This document shows, piece after piece, positions 1 to 8,451 of a stretch of 15,294 bases of DNA. The notes beneath the pieces were generated by a model. The model ran no database searches, was not told where the DNA came from, and was given only the letters and a program-made list of their open reading frames with translations. This DNA comes from Flammula alnicola. Its lineage: Eukaryota; Basidiomycota; Agaricomycetes; Agaricales; Strophariaceae. The position numbers and the translations under genes are program-made. Every line of letters begins with the position of its first letter. Within the stretch, counting starts at the first letter, position 1. The stretch covers positions 1 to 15,294 of the forward strand of contig JADNRV010000736.1 in assembly GCA_015499995.1 (NCBI GenBank), in the 5' to 3' direction.

Positions 1-459
1 CGCATTGGCAATGCACCGCAAAGCTTCGCTCGCTGCCTCAGGATCATCCTTGAACGTCGTTGCGAACCCGAGAAGGGTTGTCAAATTGGTACTTGAGGCC
101 AGAGACCGCGATCCCGTGGGGTCTTTCCCAAGGGTTTTCACGGCTAACAGAGCTTGTGCGGCGTCTACGGAACATTATGCTACGACGAAGGTTAAGAGCA
201 CGAGGAGATCATTACCTTTGGAGGTCAGTTTTCCTTTCGAGCCATAGTTCTTTAGATCGTGGATAATAGCCTTGATGAGTTCAATCCGGGATGTCTTGTC
301 GAAGGCGAATGGGGGGGCTGTGGCTACTGTGAAGCTGACAGAAATAATGCAAGGAATGAAAGCAAGCTCACAATTTATAATGCTCTTCAACACATCTGCC
401 ACATCGGTTCTTGAAGATGAAGGAGAGATGGCAGTGTACGCCTTGAGGATGTCCGACAT
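1..459 (-). CDS. ric8: RIC8/synembryn, 5' part (runs off left edge)
   Basis: Ric8 is a cytosolic chaperone and nucleotide-exchange factor for heterotrimeric G-protein alpha subunits. On the minus strand I read three exons: 459-372 (start ATG at 459, protein MSDILKAYTAIS...), 326-216, and 164-1, which continues beyond the window. The introns are 371-327 (GTGAGC...CACAG, 45 bp) and 215-165 (GTAATG, branch CTTAAC, CGTAG, 51 bp). Joining them gives a continuous armadillo-like helical protein. Exon 3 carries the segments ALLAVKTLGKDPTGS and EALRCIANA, which match the conserved N-terminal Ric8 pattern in which a K-LG-P-GS motif is followed by EALRC-NA. About 121 residues are visible, against roughly 500 in the family, so most of the gene is missing. 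The ATG at 459 is the first start in the open frame that leads straight into the conserved helices. The family assignment rests on these motifs only. Confidence 0.82.
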
Positions 460-996
460 GAGCCCGGGGTATCTTGAAGCTCGAAGGTATTTGAATGAAG
501 CTGTGGGATCACAACTCGGCCTAATAAACAGAACCGAGGAAGCGCTGCTTCTACAACTCGATATGTAATCAGGCGGATTATGTGGATCAAGCACAAGGCG
601 AGAAAAGAAAGGAAGAAAGGAAGGCTTCGACGTCAAGTACAAAGCCTTTTTGTTAAGCCATGGCCGGTTGTCATGTCATGTTTTTTCCATGATCTGACAT
701 CGGACGTGACGACTAAATAATTATGTGTTTCATCCAACCTTTTTTGTTCATTTCATATACTGTATCGGGCACAAACACATTCACCGCATTCAAAGGTTCT
801 TACTCGCAAAACATACACAGCATGTTTATCACCAAGATGCATTATCATATCATGCGTGGCTCGACGAAAAGCCTATGGTCGCTAAGACGATCTATATGAC
901 TTGCCCACAAGGAGTACCCGATATCTTATCGGATCATGTCGTGGTTGATTCCTGCCGGTCCCATACCCGGAATAATTGGCCGGAGCAGTCGAAGGG
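460..996. promoter_or_regulatory. ric8 upstream region, no gene seen
   Basis: This stretch lies 5' of ric8, which reads to the left, and ends at the target duplication of the transposon-like element. The minus-strand frame stays open up to about 642 but has no recognisable protein, so I take it as 5' UTR or leader. Plus-strand open frames here start at non-ATG codons and match nothing I know. No tRNA or other RNA gene was seen. Confidence 0.4.
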
Positions 997-1003
997 CATT
1001 AGG

Positions 1004-1035
1004 CCCAGTCAAAAGCCGCTCTGTTGAGATCGGTT
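1004..1035. repeat. Left terminal region of the element
   Basis: An 11-bp perfect terminal inverted repeat (1004-1014) is followed by the subterminal motif GTTGAGATCGGTT at 1023-1035. Both recur in reverse complement at the right end. Confidence 0.7.
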
Positions 1036-1324
1036 CTGATGTGTTGGGATCGTTTTATACAGATGAAATCGGTTGACATCTGCTGTCTCCGGTTACAAAA
1101 ACAAATTTAGCAACCCAAATGCCTCCAAACGTCCCTTTTATTTGCTCACTGTGTCGGAAATATATTTACAACTGTGCAAACTCTTCCACATTCCAACTTT
1201 GAACTAGAATGAGCTTGAATCTGCTTGGACTTCGCATTTGTAATTCTTCCTATGCGCGTGACCGGGATTGTGCAATCAAAATTTCTCAAAAGTTCCAACT
1301 GCCTCCCTTGTCTCTTACCACAAT

Positions 1325-1343
1325 CCCCCCCCCCCCCCCCCCC
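1325..1343 (+). repeat. Poly-C tract (C19)
   Basis: An uninterrupted run of 19 C residues is followed by a pyrimidine-rich stretch to about 1393. It lies inside the transposon-like element. Its length is likely variable and may be affected by sequencing error. Confidence 0.9.
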
Positions 1344-2120
1344 GCTCTTCCCTCGCCTATTCCCTCCTCCCAGCCCTTCCCTCATCCTCCCTCCCATATA
1401 TTCAAACCACATGTGGACATAATGATTGTCATAATCACATGAATGTGTACGCACTATGCATTGAATATGTTAGACTGACCGAGACTCGTCGTACTCTCCC
1501 TCCAATCCGATACAACACTGACAGAGCCTTCGAAATTCCTCGTGATTTCAGCACCATAGTAAGTTTCTCCCTCCCCAGCATACATATAAAGTATCTAACC
1601 TTCTCTATTCAGCCTGGTGTCCACAGTACTTATTAGCACTGGTCGTCAATCTTGGCAATGGGTATAAAGCTTTTAGGTTCGTTCTGCTCTCATGTCTGGA
1701 TTTTTGTTCTTGTAACTGATGTTTTTATTAGCAGTATCCAGCACGACTCAATCTTCTTGCATGAGGACGGTTAGATTGTGGGGGATTTGGAGACGGACAG
1801 GGCAAGAAGGCCATCAAAAGCTGGGTGGAGGGTATACTATGGCATGTGGATGGGGCAGGACGGAATTGGGTCTACAGCGACTATATTATATTGTACAATC
1901 GGTTCAGATCTGTTTCAATTGGAGCATAATTTATAAAAATCAAACGAATTTTAAATACCTGAATTCCCCTGATGGTGCGCAGCTGCAAACAGATTTTCAC
2001 AGATTTTAACCGGTGACAACCTCTCGAAATCCGATCTCAACATTTTTGAACCATTCTCAACCATTCTTCATCTGCTCCAGTCCAGATTTTCGGTTGACAT
2101 CTGTTGAGGTCGGTCGTGTC

Positions 2121-2168
2121 GCTCTCAACCGATCTCAACCGCTCTCAACCACGGGGGTTTTGACTGGG
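2121..2168. repeat. Right terminal region with tandem 10-mers
   Basis: Three tandem copies of the 10-mer G(C/A)TCTCAACC occupy 2121-2150, and the terminal inverted repeat TTTTGACTGGG follows at 2158-2168. Further CTCAACC copies occur at about 2031-2065. Repeated subterminal motifs of this kind are typical transposase-binding sites in DNA transposons; that role is inferred here. Confidence 0.65.
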
Positions 2169-2315
2169 CATTAGGAGCAAACTCTGACCAGTGCGATTAC
2201 CAATGACCGGCGGCCGGCCTGCCAAACGTGCGTCCTTGCAAAGTTCGCGTCGTCGAAGGTATCGAAGCTACGGGCAGCCACAAGGAGAATGTGATGAGGA
2301 ACCCCTTGAGGACTT

Positions 2316-2929
2316 TCACTCCGGTGGTTTGATGTTAGAGCCTTGCTCCTTTAGATGAGGCTCAAGCTCGGGGAAATGTTGAGCGATGGCTTCATCAAGA
2401 TATTGGCGGTACGACTATGACAACAGAAGGATATTGGTGTTGCTTGGTTGGTCAGAAAATATGAAGATCCTGCTCACTTGAATCGCTGTAATTTTACCAT
2501 TCATGAACTGATTCTCAGTAGCGGCCCTCTCCAACCTTTCTTTGGTAAGTTGCATTGGATTCCGAGAATTGTCAATATCAGCCAAGACCTGCATCGGAAT
2601 CATGGTCGAGATGTGCTGAGCCATGTCATCAATAGTCCCAAGGTGAGCGACCACCTCATTTCTGCAGAACAGAGTAAAAATCAGACACTTCCAAAGATTG
2701 AGAATGATAAGACGTACACTCGGAGCCCAACCTGCTTCCCTCCACCTGGTTTATCACGTTCTTTGGTTGAATCATTAATCACGGTTGTTCCAAGGTTGTA
2801 TAGGGCATTTGCAAGTCCGAGTAGTTCAAGTTCAAGATCTCCTTGTAAACCTGAGGGTGCAGGAGACTGAGAAGAGCGTGGAGAGTCAGGCGCTGGTAGC
2901 GACTGGCGTGGCGTAGGCTGAGGTGCCAT
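2316..2929 (-). CDS. med10: Mediator complex subunit 10 (Med10/Nut2)
   Basis: Med10 is a core middle-module subunit of Mediator, the nuclear coactivator that links transcription factors to RNA polymerase II. Three exons on the minus strand join cleanly: 2929-2718 (ATG at 2929), 2661-2478 and 2414-2316 (TGA). The introns are 2717-2662 (GTACGT...TGCAG, 56 bp) and 2477-2415 (GTGAGC...CATAG, 63 bp). The product is 164 aa. An N-terminal Pro/Ser-rich stretch (about 1-30) precedes a helical segment with ELLGLANALYNLGTT. Next comes the family hallmark, with IPMQVLADIDNSRNP and LERAATENQFMNGKI, and then the C-terminal helix SYRQYLDEAIAQHFPEL. The length and motif order fit fungal Med10. The first ATG of the frame is used; only a TTG lies upstream. 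The gene is divergent from the next one across 184 bp, so the two may share a promoter region. Confidence 0.93.
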
Positions 2930-3113
2930 GGTCAAACAGCAGTAGATAGAGGTCGCATGCGAAATTCAAGTCACTGTCAGCCGCTTGCAGACCCCTAGAC
3001 GTTTGTTTTGCGCTGTTATGTACGCAGCTGCCTGATTTATGTACTACGGCCTCGGCCATGATTGATATTTGTCGTCCTTTCCTCGACGACCTCCAAAGAG
3101 CCAAAGTTCGAGA
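2930..3113. promoter_or_regulatory. Divergent promoter region, med10 / unknown gene
   Basis: These 184 bp separate the start codons of med10 (minus) and the 3114 gene (plus). I saw no clear TATA box or known operator. The region must hold the 5' leaders and core promoters of both genes unless either has an upstream non-coding exon. Confidence 0.5.
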
Positions 3114-4630
3114 ATGTCTCGCGAATCTCATCAACGACGCAGGCAACGCTCTTCTGACCTTGGAAATGCTTTGTCTAGCGCACAGTCCAGCAAAACATTG
3201 CATCTACTAGGGTCGCTTCCGAATCCAAGTCAGCCATATTCTTCTGGTCGTCACTCTGGTTCTGGTCCCGGTCCTGAAGAAAGTGGCAAACTCGCCTCTT
3301 TCACCGCCGAAGCTACTGTCGACCACACGAGGGTTACAATGACAACTCGCGTCGCTGTTCGAGATAAAACTCCTCATCGATTCCAGGTGGTTCCTCTTCG
3401 TGATGTCAGTAAACTCGTCCCTAGTGCGGCTCTCGCGGAAAATATCCCTCGCTTAGGCGTATCGGCCACGCCAAAACACGATATGCTGAACTCGCCTTCT
3501 GGGATGTTTGACCCTCACTCTCAGGCTAGGCCACTACATTCTTCAACGTCTAGGCAATCCCATCTGGACAATTTATCCGGCGAGAGTGGCAAAGTGGAAC
3601 TGGAGCTGAATGCAAACAGGGCTCCTCCAGCGACGTCAGAGGGTAAAATTCATGTTACGTCTCACTCTCGGGATGACATCCCTTCGCTCGGTATTCCAGA
3701 GAAGAGCACGATTCTTGGAGAATGGGACATGAATCGAGAGCGCCAAAGGCCTCTTGCCAGGAGTACCCGTCAGACTCGGAATTCTTCCACTGTCTCAAAC
3801 CTTTCTTCCAGCGATTCGATCCGTAAACTCATCCAGTCGGAATCTCCGCTTACCCACACCATCTCACGGTCTTTACAAGTCAGAACACCCCAGGACGCAA
3901 ATTATCCCAAACCCACTAGGCCTAGCCATTTTCAACCCCCAGAGAAAGAGATTTCGCAGCCAAGTTCTTTTCCGGATCTCAAAAGACGACATTGCAGAAC
4001 CGTGTCGGACGCCTGCCCTCGCGGTCCCGAGAACCCCGTTTCTGAACGTGATTCCTATCACACATTATTCGATGCATACAATATGGATTGTAAATCAACG
4101 AAGCGGCATGCTATCTATACGCCATCGCTGTATGTGCCGTCCTTCGAACATCCTGGACAATTTCAAGGACTCGAGATTAGTTCGTCTGTCCATAGCAACT
4201 GGGAACCATCTCCTTACTTCGGCCCGTCATGCAGCGGACAAGATGAACAACCCGCAAAAGGCGACAGCTCCTTGAAATCGAGTCCCAAACTATTGTTCAT
4301 CACGAGATTCGTGAACGCGACTTTGGTATTAGAGATGACGATATTTCTCGGTTCAGTCTTGAAGATCCATTCGAGATCAGGACCACCGGATCCATGGATT
4401 GTTTACCGGTCGAAAAAACTTCGTCGCACCACCTGACACACATGTCCTCATCTAGAAGTCTACGTCTTCACATTCCTCATGGATTGAATTACTCCAAACC
4501 CCCACACAAGCAAGGTCCTTCGCGGACAGGTGACAAGCTGCGATCTGGAGAAATCGTTTATCCACAGATTGTTCTTAGTCTCTCCGCCGACATCGACAAA
4601 GCCATCGAGGAATGGAACAGCGGTCTCTGA
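3114..4630 (+). CDS. Ser-rich protein of unknown function; 3' structure unresolved
   Basis: I do not recognise this protein. From ATG 3114 (AGAATGTC context) one frame stays open to 4436. It is hydrophilic and rich in Ser, Pro, Arg and His, without membrane segments, and looks mostly disordered (SRESHQRRRQRSS at the start). From about 4247 to the TGA at 4628-4630 a different frame looks coding instead. It reads RQLLEIESQTIVHHEIRERD, then GIRDDDISRFSLEDPF, and ends SADIDKAIEEWNSGL. In this region the first frame loses protein-like character. The real product therefore probably switches frame between about 4130 and 4267, through an intron or a frameshift. Candidate donors are GTATGT at 4130 and GTCCAT at 4188 (branch CTTAC, acceptor GACAG at 4267, 80 bp, frame-compatible), but none is strong. 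The protein would be near 480 aa. Confidence 0.55.
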
Positions 4631-5397
4631 ATTCTTGTTCGGCATTATTTCATTAAGCTTGATTTGTATACTTCGTCAATCTCTTGTCTCTCGTCTCATT
4701 CTTTCGGTTTATCTTGTCATTGGCAATGTGGTAGATATCTGTATCTTTATATATAGTTTGAAACATTTTTGACAGATAGAAGTTCAGTTTGGCGATAATA
4801 GAGTGAAGATACTTCGGAACATGGATCATGATAAGACACGAAATCCACAACTAAATAACTGTCTTACTATACACAGGTTCACTGGGACCACCTAAATCTC
4901 ATCGGATGTCATACTTATATCTCAAGGCTTTACATAATACACTTCAATAAGTCCATGGTCCCGACGCATTCTCATGATAAGACAGCAGAAGTTGGTCGCC
5001 TAGCGCGTAAGTTTCCGAGTCCTCACGAAATACTGACTACTGCATAGGCCAGTTGTTCATTCTCTTAAGGTATTCAATTACTAGCAAGGTTAAGATGTAC
5101 TTAATCCGAATTTCTAGATTTATTTTTCGAGATTCAGTCGCATACACTGATACCAGGTCGTTCAAACTTGGAACTGGCCAGTCAGGTGGTTCCAATTATA
5201 GATGCGTGTCGGCCATTGTCGGCCGATGAGAGAAATTGGTTGTCGGCCTAGATCCCGACCCATTTCAGGCATCGGCCGAAGTTTGTGCCAATACTTTGAG
5301 GATCCGCTCATTTAAAGAGCATCCTCTGGGTTCCACCATTTCTGCCTGTTTCTCTTCGGTCTATCTGTCGAGTAAACTAAATCGTTCTCTTCATAAA
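4631..5397. promoter_or_regulatory. Intergenic region with LEU1 promoter
   Basis: No gene was found in these 767 bp. The left half is AT-rich and holds the 3' UTR of the preceding gene. The right half should be the LEU1 promoter. It has five copies of TCGGCC between 5209 and 5278, a perfect 7-bp inverted repeat TTGGAAC/GTTCCAA (5168-5174, 5189-5195), and a TTTAAAG box at 5311. A pyrimidine-rich leader runs up to the ATG. A GTAAGT...CTGAC...CATAG string at 5007-5047 looks like an intron but would be only 41 bp. Confidence 0.45.
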
Positions 5398-8102
5398 ATG
5401 CCAGTCGCCGTCACCGCACCGCGTACCTTGTACGACAAAATTTGGGACGATCACGTCGTGTGAGTGATGGGTTAGTTAACAGTTCGATATTGATGCTGAC
5501 TTCGCTGCTCTTTCCTTTTTGAAAGCGATGTTAACGAGGATGGATTAGCGCTGATATATATTGACCGGTATGTCTGCGGTTGTTTCTTGGTCTGTAGGAT
5601 TTCATCTGACACTCTGGACTCAGCCATCTCGTTCACGAAGTAACGAGTCCGCAAGCCTTCGAGGGACTGTGAGTGCAACTTGCTTTTTGTTTCAGGTTGA
5701 ATTGACCCCATTCATCTCTTCTAGCCGCAATGCGGGACGTCCTGTTCGTCGGCCAGATTGTACTTTGGCGACGGTGGATCACAATGTTCCGTATGTATCT
5801 ACACCTGCAGTGACGATATCTCGAGCTTAACGCGAGCTTTGCAGGACTACCTCTCGTAAAAATTTCGTCTCCGTTGAAACGTTCATTGCCGAACCCGATT
5901 CACGCGCCCAGTGCGCTGCATTGGAGGAGAATGTAAAGGAGTTTGGCTTGACATACTTTGGTATGAAGGATCGCCGTCAAGGTCAGTCAAATAATTCTCT
6001 ACGGAGCTTTCCCCCTCGCTGACACATTGGCACAGGCATCGTACACGTTATCGGTCCTGAAGAAGGATTTACTGTGCGTCGATAAATAACTCGGATTAGC
6101 AACGTACTGACATGTCTCTAGTTGCCTGGTATCACTTGTGTCTGTGGGGATTCGCATACCTCAAGTAAGCCACAATTTCAGTCGTTTTGATCAGTTATTA
6201 ATTTCAACGCATAGCGCATGGTGCATTTGGATCCCTTGCCTTTGGTATTGGCACCTCCGAGGTCGAACATGTTCTGGCTACCCAAACTCTCTTACAGAAG
6301 AAGGGCAAGAACATGCGCATCACTGTCGACGGCGAGCTTCACGAGGGCGTCACCTCGAAAGATGTCATCCTCCACATCATTGGAGTTATCGGGACTGCCG
6401 GAGGAACTGGATGTGTCATCGAGTACGCCGGCTCAGTTTTCCGAGGATTTAGCATGGAGGCACGCATGAGCGTCTGTAACATGAGCATTGAAGCTGGTGC
6501 TCGTGCTGGGATGGTTGCTCCTGATGAAGTCACTTTCAATTACCTCAAGGGTCGTCCTTTGGCTCCGAAGGGAGAGGAATGGGACCGAGCAGTAAGCTAC
6601 TGGAAGGCTTTGAAGACCGACGAAGGAGCCAAATTCGACATCGAGGTCAACATCCCAGCTTCCGACATCGTTCCAACAGTCACTTGGGGAACTTCGCCTC
6701 AGGACGTCGTTCCCATTACTGGCTCTGTTCCCGACCCCAACAGCATGACAGATTCCGTTAAGCGCGCGTCGGCTCTGCGCTCGTTGACATACATGGGTCT
6801 CGAAGCCAACACACCAATGGAAGAGATCAAAATCGACAAAGTCTTCATCGGGTCTTGCACCAACAGTCGCATCGAGGATCTCCGTTCCGCCGTCAAAGTC
6901 ATCCTTGCAGCTGGTCCTGACGCGAAAGTTGCGCCAAATGTCCATGCTATGGTTGTCCCCGGCTCCGGTTTGATCAAGCAACACGCCGAGGCGGAGGGTC
7001 TTGATGTCATCTTCAAGAGGGCTGGCTTCGATTGGCGTGAAGCCGGCTGCTCGATGTGCTTGGGCATGAACCCAGATCAGTTAGCTCCTGGCGAACGCTG
7101 CGCCAGCACGAGCAATCGTAACTTCGAAGGTCGCCAAGGTGCAGGCGGCCGTACCCACCTCCTCAGTCCTGCAATGGCTGCCGCCGCTGCGCTAACAGGA
7201 AAATTGACAGACGTCCGAAAGTTTATGGGGAAGGCCGCCGATGCTAATATCGCCGCAGCGGCCCCTCTGAAGACTGTCAGCGCTTTCAACTTCTTTGATA
7301 ATGCGACTGCTTCGCCCGCAGCAATTGGATCATCTCAACCCACTTCTGCCTTGCCACCTGCATCCTCGCCCGCAGTCGAAAAGTTTGTTATTGTCAAGGG
7401 TATCGCTGCGCCGTTGCATATCGAGAACGTCGACACCGATATGATCATACCTAAACAATTCCTGAAAACCTTGAAGAGGACGGGTCTAGCTGATGCCCTC
7501 TTCTACACTCTCCGGAAAGATCCTCACACTGGCAAGGATACCGACTTCATTCTCAACCGTGCACCATACAATAAAGCCAAGATCCTTGTTTGCACCGGAA
7601 AGAACTTCGGATGCGGAAGCTCTCGCGAGCATGCACCTTGGAGTTTGTGAGTCCTTTTCCTTTCGATATTTTAACTTGGTGTTAATTTCCTTGCCGCAGG
7701 AACGACTTTGGGATTCGTTGTATCATTGCGCCCAGCTTCGCTGATATCTTCCGCAACAATTCGATGCAAAATGGCATGCTCCCAGTCGCCATTCCTCAGG
7801 AGCAATGTCGCGAGCTGGCCAAAGACGCCGAAGCCGGTCTTGACCTGGAAGTTGATCTAGAGAAGCAGGAGATCAGGCGTTCGAACGGCCAACCTCCGAT
7901 CGCCTTCACAACGGACCCCTTCCGCAGGCATTGTCTGTTGAACGGTTTGGACGACATCGCCCTGACCATGCAGAGGGGAACGTCCATCGCAGAGTTTGAG
8001 GAGAGGAGAACCGAGACGTGGCCGTGGTTGAACGGCTTCGGATACTCAGGCAGCAAAATTCCTGTTGCACCTGTCCGGCAAACGAAAAAGACTGATTGGT
8101 AG
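5398..8102 (+). CDS. LEU1: 3-isopropylmalate dehydratase (fused LeuC-LeuD)
   Basis: This cytosolic 4Fe-4S enzyme isomerises 2-isopropylmalate to 3-isopropylmalate, the second committed step of leucine synthesis. Nine exons: 5398-5459, 5526-5567, 5624-5668, 5725-5790, 5845-5981, 6036-6073, 6122-6164, 6215-7646 and 7700-8102. They join without a stop to 755 aa, close to yeast Leu1. The aconitase-like large domain covers about residues 1-500, with CGDSHTSTHGAFG near the exon 7/8 junction. Its likely cluster ligands are Cys359 (in FIGSCTNSR) and Cys423 and Cys426 (in [11 protein letters not shown]). An Ala/Ser/Pro-rich linker (about 501-533) leads to the swivel domain, with [11 protein letters not shown] and [11 protein letters not shown]. 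All key motifs are intact. Seven introns crowd into the first quarter, producing exons as short as 38-45 nt. The start ATG gives [21 protein letters not shown], a typical Leu1 N-terminus. Confidence 0.97.
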
Positions 8103-8451
8103 ACAATGACGCATTGTATCATAATTTGTATGTATTTTTTAGAAGACACGATTTTTTTCACTGGCTATGCGATGGTTCTATTTTACGTTATCGGAGTCTT
8201 AAGAGAAGACAGTGTGCCCGCACCTTTGCTCGAGCTCTTTGACAAACTTATAATGAGGTTTTAATGCCGTCCATGATGCAGAGGCCAGGCGGAGTTGCTC
8301 CGAGTGCCAACCTGCTTTGGACCTTGGGCTAACATGCTTTTCAACCAAATTAGTCCATTTCTATTTCATCCCCTGACTACCAACGTTTATCGTCACCCAC
8401 CTTTCCTCTTGACACTCTCTCATCACTCTCTTGTTGTACTGATATAGAACG
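8103..8451. promoter_or_regulatory. LEU1 3' region and promoter of the 8452 gene
   Basis: This 349-bp spacer between two plus-strand genes holds no open frame of interest. Its first part is AT-rich, consistent with a 3' UTR. The last 110 bp are pyrimidine-rich (TTTCCTCTTGACACTCTCTC and similar) up to the ATG, a common pattern of fungal core promoters and leaders. Confidence 0.45.

Larger units (their letters stand above)
1004..2168. mobile_element. Non-autonomous DNA transposon-like element (large MITE type)
   Basis: The sequence begins CCCAGTCAAAA and ends TTTTGACTGGG, a perfect 11-bp inverted pair, and is flanked on both sides by CATTAGG (997-1003 and 2169-2175), which looks like a 7-bp target-site duplication. 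Because the right end finishes in GGG and the left flank also has GGG before CATTAGG, an 8-bp duplication is possible. Subterminal motifs are shared in inverted orientation (GTTGAGATCGGTT at 1023-1035, complement at 2127-2139) and in direct orientation (CGGTTGACATCTG at 1070-1082 and 2091-2103). No transposase reading frame is present, so the element would be moved in trans. A 7-8 bp duplication would fit hAT, P or KDZ-type families, but the termini alone do not decide this. It sits 545 bp upstream of the ric8 start and 147 bp beyond the med10 stop. Confidence 0.7.

Noticed and set aside
725..1027. Plus-strand 100-codon open frame upstream of the element
   Set aside because: It starts at a non-ATG codon, crosses the element boundary at 1004 and resembles no protein.
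3754..4275. A 173-codon plus-strand frame overlapping the Ser-rich gene
   Set aside because: Most of it lacks protein-like composition compared with the overlapping frame. Only its last 20 codons might be real, as noted for the frame switch.
6433..7067. Minus-strand open frames of up to 183 codons within LEU1
   Set aside because: They are shadows of the well-supported LEU1 coding exon on the plus strand.
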